From positions 107,931,548 to 107,995,547 of the forward strand of contig CM072884.1 in assembly GCA_037013685.1 (NCBI GenBank): a stretch of DNA of 64,000 nucleotides. Direction: 5' to 3'. Position 1 is the stretch's first letter. Each line of letters starts with the position of its first letter. Positions 12,710 to 25,989 of the stretch are shown here, piece by piece. The position numbers were made by a program, and so were the translations under genes. This DNA comes from Acridotheres tristis (taxonomy: Eukaryota > Chordata > Aves > Passeriformes > Sturnidae). The notes beneath the pieces are model-generated. The model was given only the letters and a program-made list of their open reading frames with translations, was not told where the DNA came from and ran no database searches.

Positions 12710-15700
12710 TTACATTCTATGTACTCCCAGGCCAAAAGCTGAAATGTAACGACCATAATGTAGGAATATGGACTCTGGGCAATATTAAAGAAAAATCCTG
12801 TGTGTCTGTGAAATCCAGATCCCCTTTTCCAGTGATATCTGGAGAAAGCCAAGTGACTTAAAGGTAATATTTAGGCTTTGCTGGCCTGTGTGCCCTTGTC
12901 TGAGCATGATGCCATTTAAGCACCATTTTCACTCCTCCTTGCTGACCCTCCCTTGTCCCTTCTGTCTCCCTGTCACCCTCTGTCTGGCTGCCAACAAAAA
13001 TGTCTAATGATCTGAAAAATGATGTGAGCTAGCTGTTTCCATCTGGATGTGCTCTGTGACGTGTCTCCAGTGTGAGCACACACAGCTGTGCTGCCATGGC
13101 CATAGCAGTGGGAATGATTTTGGGTGGGTGAAGTTGATCTGTCACCACCACTACGGTCTCAGCTCTTTTCCTCCTTAATCTCACTCCAGCAATTAACTCA
13201 TTAGCTACTGGCATAATGTCTCCTGTCATTCTTGAGCAGCATTTGATATGCACAGTCTCTGCTGGGAGCTGGGAAGCAGAAGGAAAAGCAGGATCAGGCT
13301 GTTCCTTTCAGGGAAGGGCTGCCCTGTGCAGGGAGTCCCTCATGCTGCAGTGGCACAAAGATGCTGTTTGTCACTCTGCAAGCTTGGATGCTGCACTGGA
13401 GCTGCCCACTGAGCCCAGCCTGCATTTCAGCTCCCAGAAAGCCCAGCTGCAGCAGGAGCCCTGACTGATCTGTCAGAGTCACTGCTGAGTCTGAGGTGAC
13501 CCAAGAAAACTTCAGAACCCGTTTGGGGACTCGCTGGCAGCTGAATGGCAGCCTTGAACATTCTGTTAGCATATAAATGATAGTCTTAGGTGAGCAAAAT
13601 GATCAATTGGTGTCAAAGTGTCTTTCAGGATGTGTTCTCACTTCTTCCTGGTGAAAGCCAAGACTTGAAGGTGAAATTTGAGTCAAGGAAGTGAGTGCCC
13701 AGAGAGTGCCCACAGGGACAGCTATTGACACAGGGACATAAAATGTATTTTTCCCACCTTCTCAGTTTTCTCCAAGTAAATGAAATTATAACCTGACCCT
13801 TTTATTCTGATAATCTTTGAAATAGTATTAGGCTTGCCAAAAACCTCTGCTAATGCACTAAAGGAAAAGGAAGCAAGTCATAACACATGTTTTGGATCAA
13901 ACAGTAACATTCTGTTGCACACATCTAAAACGCAGTGGAGGGAACACAGTGCGGCTTTGGAGTGTGCCTGGGGACATGAATCACATATTAGCTCAATATT
14001 TGCCCAAAGTGTATAAATCACCAGGATTCAGGCAGCTAAACTTTGTTTATAAGAGCTGCACAAGTAAATGTGCATACTGCAGCCTTGTTTGTCTTAGCTG
14101 TGCATTTTGAGGCTTTACCAATACACCAAGTAATATTTAGTGGGTTTTTCCCTTCTTTTTGAACAAGGAGATTGTGTAAATAACACACAAAGAAAGAAAT
14201 GCTCCATCTCAGAGAGAGCAAAACTTTGGGAGCATAACCAAGTTTGACATTGTCATGGATCTGGGTTGGAAACACTGACAGTAATAGCCAACAGACATAC
14301 TTCATGTAAGTTTAGCAAACAAAAAGGTGATTGGTGCCATGTAAAACTGCCTCAAGAAGAGTTTGGTCAGTCTAGTGTGGATCATGTGCAGTTGTGTCAG
14401 TCAGTTGACTACTGACTGAAAAGCAGAGTGTGGGGTGGGTCAGCAAGTTTTTGGCTTTGTGGTACTGGGAGAAGAAGGTGAGGGTTTTTGTCACCTGTCT
14501 GATGGCCCTCTGGGAACTTGTGACTCTCTTGGGCACTTCAAACCAAACATAAGAAGGGGGAGTTTTCCCAGCCATCCTAATTTATCAATCCCACCTGGCA
14601 GGTGGGTGAAGGACAGAGGTTTTCTTCATGTCTTGTCTGAACAAATTAGTTCTCTGTGTTGGGTTTGGCAGCCCCACAAGTGGCCAGGTGGCAGACCAAA
14701 TCTCCAACCTGTTTTTTTACCCTAGTCCTACTGACTCCTGCCCAAGTGTCAAGACAGAAAAGGGCAGCAAGGGCATGAAGGAGAAATGATTGGAGTCACC
14801 AGTAAGCCTGGGAGATGTGAAGGCAACTGGAGATAACTGCAAGGCAAAATATTACAGGGACATGTACAGGAATGAGGGGACATGTGGTGAACTTCCAATG
14901 CTGGAAGCAGAGAGGAGTTGTTTGGGGTTAAAAAGGAAAGCTCTGGGACATTGAACTGCAGGAAATCAAGGTTCAGTAGTTCTGCTCCTCAGGGAACAAC
15001 TTGTCTTCAGAGCTTGACAGTATTGCATTGTGGTTAAATGTGTCTGGAAGGATTGGTTTATTCCTATCATGATATATGGATCTCCTCCAGATACTTATCT
15101 CAGAGGTTGTGGAGGGGTTCAGTAAGCAATGGCAGGCTATAAATGGGGGAGGAGAAGGATGTCAAGCTTAACATCAGGGAGGAAGGAAAGCTAAAATAAT
15201 AAATATTGATTTGGAATATGTCTCTTATTATCTCTGAGTGAACAGGAAAATGTTATAATAATGTGATATTTATGTGAACCATAAATTGTCTACGTGGAGC
15301 TCTTTTGCATTGGTTTGACTAATCAAGGAACCATGCTGGGGAGGGGCTGGCCATGCTGCTCATTCAACAGCTTGAGTTCATTGTTGTGTTTCATTGCATT
15401 CCTGCAGGCTGTACATTTTTATTAGTTTATGGCCATTCGTGGGATGCATGTCCTGGTCTCAAGGCAGTCACTTTTGCCAGGTGGTTTGAGTCAGTGAGAG
15501 ACTTGTCCTGACTTTGGCAATCCTTCGATCTGTTCCCTGCTTTACAGCTGAGGAGAGCTGAGTAAATCATGGTGACAACAGACATTTGACTGAGTTAAAA
15601 TCTTCCATGTGCATTTTGACCATACACTGAAAGGGAGTTGTAAAGCTAAACCAAGCACTGGCCATGCAAATGGAATGCTGCATTAACCCACTGGCAAGAG

Positions 15701-17914
15701 ATGCTGTCAGAAGATGAGATGTAATTTTTGTATCTGAAATTTATTTGGACTTTAACCTGGAGTCTCCACTCTCCTGGACATGCAGCTTGAGACTGCATTT
15801 CTTCACCTTCAGATTGAGGTGCTAAAGTTCCAGGATCCAGGGACTACATGTGCAGACAGTTCATTACTTCAGATTCATTTAAAAAATCCACGGAAATTTT
15901 TGCTTAGAAAGTGTTCTTCATATGGAGCAACATGAAAGGGAAAGTAAGATTTATTGTCCAAAAAACAATCCCCAAGGAAAAAAAAATAAAAACGTGGCAA
16001 CCTGTGATTCCTTAATACATAGATCAGATGGAGGAGATGTTAATGATGGTATGAATATGAAGTTTTCCCTGTGCCAAAGTCAAGGTGGAAAAGTCATCCA
16101 AAAAGCCAGTGCAGATATTCACCATGTGGTCACATGTCCTTTTTTTTTTTGTGGTCTAGTGAACAGATCAATATATGCAACAAAGGCATTGACATCTCAT
16201 TAAGTCTGAAAGTACTGATATGGTGTCAATGCCTTAGTTACATTGAATTACATATATTGAAGAGGATATATGAAGGTTGTTTGTGTCTCTTAGAGTGTTC
16301 TTTTGTGATACTTGCAGAAAGACATGGTGGGTTTAGGGTACATCCATGTTGATATTTACTTATGTGTAAGCTTCCCAGTTTCACTTTTGCCCAATTTTCA
16401 TTTTTTGAAAAAGCTTTACTTAGATTCAAAAATTATAGTGCCATTCTGAGATGAGCCAGGCCTGCTTAAATCTGGGATATTTTCTGATTTTGGTAACCTC
16501 TCTGTACTACAGACATTGAGCTACAGGCTGACTGAAGAATGCACCTTTACCTGTGCACGTATGACACAAAGGAAGATTTTCTTTTACATTTTCCACACTA
16601 AATTTCCCCTCTTTGGCTTATTCAGCATAGCCTGTGAGGCTCAGGCCATCTCTTGGCTGTGTACAAAGTATGTGGAAGCTGAGAAAGTACATTCAGTTCT
16701 ACCTGAGTTCTCTGAACTGGGCAGGTACAGTCTTTGTGCAGGGGCTGTGTGTGACTCCTGCAGCCCCTTCCCAGAGTCTGGCAGCAGATCCATGGTCAGG
16801 CACCAACCCAAGCCATGAATCCTTCCCTCTCCCTCTGCTGCCACAGCAGAAATCAGCTATTGCATTTGTCTGCACAGGAGGGTAACATAGACACAGATCA
16901 AAGCCTATTTACTGGTGCAAAATCAGATTGCATCATTAGCAATGAAGAAAGAAGATGCTTCGGTTTTAGACAGTGTTTTAATATCTGTGATGTTCCATTT
17001 GTACAATTTCTTTTGTCAGTTTATGAATCCTTGTATTTCTTTTATTCTGTGTACTGGTTTGTGGAAGAGTGTGCAGATGTGTCTATATCATGGTGTAATT
17101 TGCATGTACTGTGTTGCATGGGCCAAGAAATGTGCTGCGTTCAAGGCTTTGAACTTGAAACACATTTGAAGGGTCTGATTTTGCATGATGTGTGAAAGTC
17201 AGATGCCTGCAAAGTTCCATGTCAGATGTCTAAAGACGAGTTCATGTGACATCAGTGACCACTCAGAAATGTATTTCTTACCAGATCTCCTCAATTAGGA
17301 GGACACACTGTAAGAGACAAATTATGGGGTTTAAGTGATTTTCTTTATTAGAGCATTGCTGCTCTGAGTATTTGGGAAGGTTTTTTATTTCTGCTGATGC
17401 TCTTTGGTATTGGGACTCCAATGCAAATAACCAACATCTGCCACCATCAGGGTTTCTCTCTGAACATTGTTCTGTCTGACACTACACAGTTTTTCAAAAG
17501 GAATTCTTGTAAACCTTTGAAACACCAACGTCTGATTGCTTTGAAATTTTAACGGTGTCAAATATTTCTTCAAAACTGGGGACAGCAAAATGAAAGCTGA
17601 ACAGGCACCTCTGCCCACACAAACACTTTTTTTGCATTTTCAAATGTTTCTGCTGCTGGTTGCTGTTGGAACTTTGAAAAGTATTTCTAGTGCTTGAAGT
17701 GTGAGCAAGGACTCTTCCATTTTTATTTTTCAAAGATGAGGAAATTTCAAAATTATTGAAGGCAATAAAAAGGAAAATGAAAAGCAAAACCAGAACAATT
17801 TTGATGTTATCGATTTTACAGTGTCAGTGTGAAAAGGAAACAGGAAAAAACGAGAAAGTATCTCTCTGTGTATGTATCTTGAATTTGTCAGGTTTCACAT
17901 TTGAAGTGTGGTGG
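12710..17914. other. Unique sequence, nothing recognised apart from small motifs
   Basis: No exon, transposon or RNA gene was recognised. At 14590-14606 there is a compact palindrome made of CACCTG, one base, and CAGGTG, with a further CAGGTG near 14684. The stretch around 13250-13470 is GC-richer and stays open in two opposing frames, which argues against coding. Confidence 0.4.
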
Positions 17915-17951
17915 TTTTGTTTTTTTTTTTTTGGTTTTTTTTTTTTTTTTT
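17915..17951 (+). repeat. Poly-T tract
   Basis: A run of thymines interrupted only by a G and a GG. No retroposon body was identified on its minus-strand side, so it is listed as simple low-complexity DNA. Confidence 0.85.
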
Positions 17952-20900
17952 ATGAAAGAGCCTGATTTAAAATAATAGCAATTTTTCTTTGAAATACAAA
18001 TGTTAATTTTCAAATAGTTCTAAGAATAAGTCTGTGTTGTTTTTAGGAATAAAGAATCCCTTCTAGATATCCAGTGAAATGGCTTTTGATGTCTAAAGAA
18101 TTCTACACTTGGACAGTTAGGTTAGAAATAACTAATAATATGTTCAATCATTATATGTCTTTGATTCCAACAATCCTCCTTCCCTGAATTATGAGAAAAA
18201 ATTAATTAAACCTTTTGATGGTAAGAACTATCTTGTGCCTCTTCCTCTAAGCTGCCTTCTGCAAATATGAATAAAGACGATTAATGTTGAACACATTGAA
18301 TTTCAGGGAAGTTTCTTGCAATATGTAAAAGTAATCATGAGCAAATGTGTTTGCAGACTGGGATTGTATTCTCACCCAAATACATAATGCAGTTTCCAGG
18401 TGGTAGCTATCTGATATTATGTCTATTTTTGTTTTAACACAATGAATACTCAGCAGCAGAGTAATACTGCTCACTGCCTTTTCCTTCTAATATTGTTCAT
18501 GGCAGAAATCCAATTTATACAGTGCAAATAATCATTATTTCCAATAGGTTGAGGATCTTTCCTGGCAAAAGCATAACCAATGCCTTCTACTCCTACTTGT
18601 CTAATTCATGGTATTTCAGTGATGTGAGTTAGCATATAAAATCCATTGCCCATAGAAGGATTGTGGGAGGGAGGAAAAAAAGAAAAAAGAAAACAAGGAG
18701 TATTCCTAGTGCTGCCAGGCATAGGGAATTAAAGCAAATAGCAAAGCAGGTGGAAAAAATGCAACAAGGAAGTTTAATACCCTGAAGAATTACAGAGATC
18801 TTGTGGCCCTGGGGATGGCTCAGTGCCCTCTCATCACACAGGGAACTTGGCTGTTTCTAGGCAATGTTTTCACCAAGGGCTTGCCACAGTCCCCAAGCCC
18901 TTTCCTGGATTGCTTTGGATGCACAAAGAAGGGACTTGAGCAGCAATCCCCCTGTCACCTGGAAGGCTGTGGGGACTCGGTGCCAAGCACAGCTCCCCAG
19001 TTGCCTTTTGCAAGAAGCCTCCAGCAGGATGCTAAAGCAGGAGCATGTTTTCATCGCCGACTCTGCGAATGGGAGTGACTCATGTGCCATCTGTTTCGTC
19101 CCTCCACCCCATCATACGGGCTCCCTGTTTGTGCTGGATAATGCATTTGCCATCTATTAAAGGGAGAGGAAACTTTGGAACAGCCAAAACAAACACGCCT
19201 GAGAAAGGCTGAAGTTTTTGAAAGGGTCTGGTTGGAAAGGCACTGCCACTTTCACTTTCCACTGAAACATGTCCAGAACAGGGACAGGCCAGGTGACAGC
19301 CCACAGAAATCTGAGAGCGAGCCAGGGATTCTTCAGTGTGGAGCACAGAGGGGACAAGACATGAAAAGTGACAATTGGCAGGTTCAGAAAGGCTGGGGAG
19401 ATATTCAGCACCTCTCTGAGTGGTGGGACTTGCTGCAGGATGCTGAAATCTTATCTGGTGCTTGAAAGGTGCTTGAATAAATGAATGGAAAAAATGGATG
19501 GAAAAAAATTTCCATCAAGAGCACTAAAACACAATGACAGCACCTCCGGCTCATTCTGCAGTGTAAACTCTGCGTGTTGCTGGCACTAAAACTGGGACTC
19601 TGAAATCACTAAGCCCTGTAACAGACTCAGACTCGAGATATTGATGCCAGGATAAACTGGAGAACTGGATTACTGGTGCCTTGGCCATTCATAGGCTGAA
19701 ATGTTACCAGACTTTTGGCCTCTGAGGTTGCAGTGTTCAGTTAAAGAGACCACCAAGGTGGCAATAGCCCAATCTGAAGAGAAGGATTCTGCTGAGGAGT
19801 AACCAGACCATGGCACACTCCACCCATTTCCTAAAACACTGTCTAATACCACCATAACATGCTGCTGACAGTGCTTGCTAACAGGACATTCATAGATGGC
19901 ATCATCGGAGGAAAATCAGTGAAATCTGTGATCTCCTTAAGCATTACATCATGGCAGGAAGCAAAAAGCATAAGCATAAGCAAGGAATGACTTATAGCCC
20001 AAAGATCAGCCTTTCCTCAACAAACACCATCTCTCCCTTGATGCCTTTCTCTTGTATGCTCATACACCATCCCTCCAAGGTTTAAAGATGTTATATAGAC
20101 ACAGAAATGCAAGACAGAAGTGCCGTATAAGTGTGTTAAAAATACATCTTGGTTTTCCTGTTGTTCCAGGTCCTCCTCGGTGGGCAGCCTGACCCCATCA
20201 CACCTGATACCCCACAAAGAGCTCACAGGTTTGGTGACACAGTTTCATCCTTTCAGCTCAAGCCTGGACATGAGCCAGGATGTGTCACAGCCTTGCCCTA
20301 ACTGGTTTGTGTTTCTCCCTAATGAGTGAAAATGTTACCTAGCTAAATGAGTATGAGGAACAAACTGTACCTACCACCAGAAAAGCTCCCTCGAAAACAG
20401 TTTCCAAACATATGCATGAGGTAATGAGCCTGTTTCCCTGCCTGTGTGTCACAGCACTCTGTGCTATTCTGGTTGTGTTTCTCAAGCTGGCATTGCTTTT
20501 TTAATGCTCTCTCTCTCCTGGTCTGCTCTGAGTCAGTCTCTGCACAATCTCAGGCTGCTTTTGTGAGGAGCTCCTCTGCCATCCCCAGCGTGCTGCTGGA
20601 TGATGGACCCTGCTCTGCAGCTCTCCTGCTCCTCAGCTCTTACCTCTCCCATCTCCAGCTCTGGCTTTTTTCGGTGTGATGTGAGAGTGTTGGCAGAGAG
20701 GAAAGGCACAGGAACCATCCCAGTGGTTCTCCCTTCTCTCCCTTGCCAGGAACAGCAGCAGCAAACCCACAGGGGTGGAATTCAGCACAAGTACGTGCAG
20801 AAAATAGGGGTGAGGTGTTCAGAAGGCTCAGCCTTTTGCTTATGAAATCTCTGAGAGCTTCTTGTGCATTATGTCAGCTTTCTCAACAGTTTGCAAGTCG

Positions 20901-23245
20901 TCTATTCCCCCCTCTGGAAATATTTGTCACAGTAGATTATTTTACCTTGTGCTGCTGTATATAAAATGCAGAATGTTAATACTTTATTTGGCTAAACATG
21001 TGTAATTTGGGAAGACAGGTGAAGTGATGGATTAATCATCAGGCTTTTAACTCTAAGTCTTTTAGCTGCAGTTTTAAATGTTGTTTATTTGAAATTACAG
21101 TGTGGGTATGATGTCTAAGTGAAAGCTCTTTACATATATAAAATAAAGCTGCTTTTGCTCTCGGTAATAAATGAGAGGATTTATTTAAAATTTGCCATTT
21201 TCCATCATACCTGAATGTTCAGATAGACTTATCACAAATAACTCAGTAGCAAAGCTACAGCTACTAAAGTGGAAATAACATTTTCCTTCTTCTTTCTGTG
21301 AATATCTCTAAGCCTTGACCTACAGGACCTTTCCTACTTATTGTGGGAAGGTAATTTTACAGACAAAAAATTACAGGCATCTGGATAAGTGGCTATGAGT
21401 TGAATCCAGTTCTGCTGCTCTCATTGAGTAGGGAAATTGCCCTTTATACAACTCACAGCTGTCCCAAGTCACCTTCCTCACTATCTATAGGTTTTTTTCT
21501 CAAGACATCCCAACTTCAAAAGAAATCCTTCTTAGGAAAGCACACAGTATTGTCTGGGAAGATAGGGGTACTCCTGCTTTGAATTTGTGCAGTGCAAGAG
21601 AGAGGTGAATATTAGTTTTGTCAGAATGGCAATTGAAGCAAAAGAATGGAAAAACGTTCATCTGATGCTGAGCCAAGAATGGTATTTTAAAGGATTCTTT
21701 ATTGAAACTCAAATGCTTTATTTAAACTAAAAAGAGATTTTTCATTTTGGGACTATTTAATCCTTTTAACCTTTTTCTGCTTTATATTTTATTTAGATAA
21801 ATAATGCTCTTGGAGAGAAATTGTTTGCTTTGTTGTCAGATAGAACATGTTGGTATTTCTGAGAAGAAAGATTGATTAAGCAGCATCCAAACACTGTGTT
21901 TTGGTGTAATATTCCCATCTCTGTTTCACAACGAACTTTTTAGTTCTCAGGGATGTTTTGCCCATTTGAGGCATGGGCTGGCTGCAGTCAGTTAAAGAAA
22001 TGAGCAGAAAATCATTCCTAAAAGAGAGACAAAAGAGTATTTTGAGAAGCAGATTCTTCTTCCTTGACCAGTGCTGGAGGGAAGCAGTTGATCATCTTTA
22101 GTGATGCTGGATGATGCTTGTCTACAGCCTAGTCCCAGGAACTGGTATTTCTTACCTTTCAGATCTGAGGAGAGGCACAAAAGACCTGTGTTGCTAATTG
22201 GTAAAGCAGCTGGCATATAGTAAGTTGTTGCCACAGACACACACTTTGCATTTAAGGGTTCTAACGTTTCAATTTCATTTGCCTGCCCTGTCTAGAGGTG
22301 AAAGCTGTGATGTTCAAGCCCAGCCTGTTCCCAACACTGGAGATATACCTTGGCTGCCAGAGTATATTTTCCCATCCTTGGGAAATGTAATTACCCTGAA
22401 CAAGAAGGGCAACTGTGAGGAAGTCATGCTGAGCCACACGGTGGCCAGGGGCCATGGTGCTGGAGCAGCCTTGCCACCACTAGCAGTGCACAGCTTGGCT
22501 TTGTGCTTCCACCCCAGCTGATGTCCACCTTAGCATGATTTTAACAGGAGAAACTGTGGAAAACAACATTTTGAAGGGTGAAACAGGAGATGAGGACTTG
22601 CCAGCATTTATCATCTGACAATAAGTAAACAGGCTGGCAGCAACATCTAAGATTATCTCCTCTCTGCTTGGGACTGTGTTATGCTTCAGTTGAGCTTAGG
22701 ATGGAAAAGAAGGACTTGTGCTTATTTTTATTCTCAGCTTTCGCATTCACAGTTGTCTGTGTTCCAAGACACTGTGGTGCTTGTGGCTGGTCCAGGCTGG
22801 AAGGTGTTGGGGTCCAACAGAGGACTTTAGGGGAGTCACACTGCTGTGAGGCCACAGGGACACTGTGCCACAAGGTGAGATCATCACCTCCAAGGCAGCT
22901 CAGACACACCCTTTTTCCATAACATGTGCTTAGATCCTGTCATGGTTTGCCTTCCTGGCAGGAATTTCTTCTAAACTGCCTGTTATCTGCTTTCCTCCTT
23001 TTAAATCACTGCTCATAGCTGGGTCTGTATGGTTTGTATTTTTACAGTTTTCCCACGCTGAATATCCACCATTTTACTTTAATTATTGGAACACAATAAG
23101 AAAAAGAGTTAGGAGAAAAGAAATCAGCTATGAAATTATGTACTCATAGTATTGGTTTCCTGTATTTACTGACCAGTTTTTCACTTTCCCAGATAAAGGT
23201 ATTTAATCCTACTCATTCCTCTTTGTTCTTTTGCATCAGAATGAA
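17952..23245. other. Unique sequence, nothing recognised
   Basis: Includes a purine-rich run at about 18660-18700 and a GC-richer part around 18800-19110. Open frames are short and mostly opposed on both strands. No transposon consensus or RNA gene was recognised. Confidence 0.4.
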
Positions 23246-23682
23246 TCCTTCCTTCCTTCCTTCCTTCCTTCCTTCCTTCCTTCCTTCCTTCCTTCCTTCC
23301 TTCCTTCCTTCCTTCCTTCCTTCCTTCCTTCCTTCCTTCCTTCCTTCCTTCCTTCCTTCCTTCCTTCCTTCCTTCCTTCCTTCCTTCCTTCCTTCCTTCC
23401 TTCCTTCCTTCCTTCCTTCCTTCCTTCCTTCCTTCCTTCCTTCCTTCCTTCCTTCCTTCCTTCCTTCCTTCCTTCCTTCCTTCCTTCCTTCCTTCCTTCC
23501 TTCCTTCCTTCCTTCCTTCCTTCCTTCCTTCCTCTCCTTCCTTCCTTCCTCCCTTCCTCCCTTCCTCCCTCCCTTCCTTCCTCCCTTCCTCCCTTCCTCC
23601 CTTCCTCCCTTCCTCCCTTCCCTCCTTCCCTCCCTCCCTCCCTCCACTCCTCCACCCCCCCTCTCCCATCCCTCCCCCCATT
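23246..23682 (+). repeat. Long (CCTT)n polypyrimidine array with degenerate CCCT-rich end
   Basis: About 288 bp of uninterrupted TTCC repeats (roughly 72 units) run to 23533 and are broken by CCTCTCC at 23531-23537. A degenerate mixture of CCCTTCC, CCTCCC and poly-C-rich blocks then runs to about 23682. The minus strand of the last 50 bases is a series of GGG and longer guanine runs with short spacers, so G-quadruplex formation is plausible. The whole array is a homopurine/homopyrimidine tract able to form triplex DNA. Long open frames of FLPS or RKEG repeats here are artefacts of the array. Confidence 0.98.
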
Positions 23683-24828
23683 GCCTTGACTCTAGGAACC
23701 TTAATTAAGCAAATGAACAGACCTCTGCTTTAGCACACACAGTCTTTTACCCATGTTAAATGAGAGTTTCCTGCATCCAGTGTCATCACAATTCTGAAAT
23801 TCCACATGGAGCACTTTTCACTGAGCTGCATTCAATTATTTATTCAGGCTCTGGTTCTGTCCCCACTGAATGCAAGAGCACTGACTTCAACACAAGGAGT
23901 AGCAGGCATACAGCTGGAAAGAGAAAAAATGTGAATAAAAAGTCATTTAATCTCATTTAATCACATTTCCTCTCCTCCTTGACCAAAAGATTTAGAAAAC
24001 AAACAAACTCTCTGAAAAGGAAAACTATTAAGTAAGTTTCAAAGTCAAGTTCATGCCAGCTAATATTATCTATTTCAGGACTTCCTGCCCTGCTTATCTC
24101 CTTTTAATTAACCTATTTCTGACCTGGAGCATGTGTTTGCCTGGCAGACACAGTCCCATTCCTGCAATTGCTCTTGGCTCAATAAAAGAGTCTGTAGTAG
24201 TGTTTGTGATCAACACTGCTGCTATGTATTTCCTGTAGCAGAGCTAAGGGCAGCACAAGAGGGAGGCTGGGAAGCAGATGTGAAACAGCAATATTGCAGA
24301 GGGAAGACAAGGTTTTTTACTCGAAATGCTGCACATTTAAGTGGTTGATAAAACAACGTGGTCGATCTGCTCTGTCTCCCTTTTTCTACAGCTCAGATGT
24401 CTGGACACAGTCCTGGAGCCAAGGGGAGCACAATCAGCAGAATTTCTATTCATTCTTATCTTCTAAAGTGCAGCTTTAACATCCTCCCGTGCACAGTGAC
24501 AAACAGGCCACTGAGGGTGATAATAAACTTGCTTCCCAAATGGAATCCATCCCTTTATTTAAAATCTGAAAATAAACCTGATAAAATTCTCAGACTCCAG
24601 ATAACACCTAGAGGTCTCAAATGTGTGTCATGCAGAAGGCAACGGCCCTGGAAATATGTAGTTTTAAGTGCCAAAGATTCTATCTTATGATTTTAGCAGC
24701 AATTTGATGCAGCCCTGGACAGCACAAAGAAAGACGTTAATCCACTTACTCAACAAATCCTATCCTCCAAAAAGTACAGGGGCTCAGATTCGGGAGAAAC
24801 TGAGCTTGAACAGCTCCTCTTCCAGTGT
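23683..24828. other. Unique spacer between the two inverted microsatellites
   Basis: About 1.15 kb of AT-rich unique DNA lying between the polypyrimidine and polypurine arrays. No exon or transposon was recognised. It would form the loop if the two arrays paired. Confidence 0.5.
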
Positions 24829-25127
24829 AGGGAGGGAGGGAAGGAGGGAAGGAGGGAAGGAGGAAGGAAGGAGGGAAGGAAGGAAGGAAGGAAGGAAGGA
24901 AGGAAGGAAGGAAGGAAGGAAGGAAGGAAGGAAGGAGAGGAAGGAAGGAAGGAAGGAAGGAAGGAAGGAAGGAAGGAAGGAAGGAAGGAAGGAAGGAAGG
25001 AAGGAAGGAAGGAAGGAAGGAAGGAAGGAAGGAAGGAAGGAAGGAAGGAAGGAAGGAAGGAAGGAAGGAAGGAAGGAAGGAAGGAAGGAAGGAAGGAAGG
25101 AAGGAAGGAAGGAAGGAAGGAAGGAAA
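24829..25127 (+). repeat. Long (GGAA)n polypurine array with degenerate GGGA-rich end
   Basis: A degenerate GGGA/GGAGG segment at 24829-24875 is followed by pure GGAA repeats. These are interrupted once by GGAGAGG at 24934-24940 and then continue pure to 25127. It is in the reverse orientation of the array at 23246-23682 and carries the reverse complement of the same interruption. A 268-codon open frame (24668-25474) runs through it and is an artefact. GGAA arrays are known to be bindable by ETS-family factors; no activity can be inferred here. Confidence 0.98.
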
Positions 25128-25984
25128 CCTGTGGCAGCTCAAAGCCTTTTTCTGAAGGACAGAAGGCAGCATCAAATCTCTCCCAAGTCCTGTCACTTTT
25201 TTCATGGGGAGGATTTATTTGTGCAAATCTACAACCAGAGCTGCCTCATGATTTATGCAGGCACTCACATACAAGTGTCAGGCCTGGTTTACCCTGTGCA
25301 CACTTGAACTCACTTGTTACAGTGAAGACAAATCCTTTTCATCTCTCTCATTGTGCAGAGAGAACATTTTTGCTCTTTTCCAAGGGGGAAGTGCCCTTTA
25401 GTGACACAGATAACTGCTTGGAGGTGTGCACAGCCTATAGAGGTGGCTCAAAAATCATTAGAGAAAGCCATTAATGAAAGTATTTTTCAAAGTGTTCTTC
25501 CAGGGGGATGCAAACCACAAAGCAAGAGGTGCACCTGCACCAGGGCATCAGGACATGAACCCACAGCCTTGTCAGACCTGACAGAGACTTGTCAGGATGT
25601 AGCCATCCTGACTGGGATGTCAATACTTTCTGAATTGCATAGGTTGAGTTAGTTCCCCCCGAGACATTGCCTGGCTGGCAAATTCCATGTTTTCTGCATC
25701 ATAGATATCTCAGAGCTGAGGTTTAGACTGGAAAGCTGTAATTCCTTCAGTCACACACAAATGAGGAAAAGAATTTATTTTCTCTAGAAGTCAGATCCTC
25801 CATGAAATGAACTTCCCAGGGCTTTTTGGCAGCAAGAGGTGTGTTTTTTTCTGAGTTGAATTCTTCACATATTGATTGTGCTTCCCATGAAATTACAAAT
25901 ACATTTAACATGCAATTGGCCAAATTCCTGTATCAATTTTCTGATTTTCACCTTTGGAGAAGGATCTTACAATGCTTAGTGATT
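25128..25984. other. Unique sequence, nothing recognised
   Basis: Unremarkable mixed-composition DNA between the polypurine array and the old CR1 relic. No gene, RNA or tandem repeat was recognised. Confidence 0.45.
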
Positions 25985-25989
25985 GGGCA

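Noticed and set aside
22940..23000. TGTCATGGTTTG considered as the start of an avian LTR
   Set aside because: The following sequence shows no TATA box, polyadenylation signal or LTR-like layout.
23130..23708. Open frames of up to 192 codons encoding FLPS or GRKE repeats
   Set aside because: They are direct translations of the (CCTT)n array in several frames on both strands. An uninterrupted tetranucleotide array without stops is open in every frame.
24668..25474. 268-codon open frame with a lysine-glutamate-glycine-arginine repeat
   Set aside because: The middle is the (GGAA)n array and the ends show no domain. Length is due to the array.
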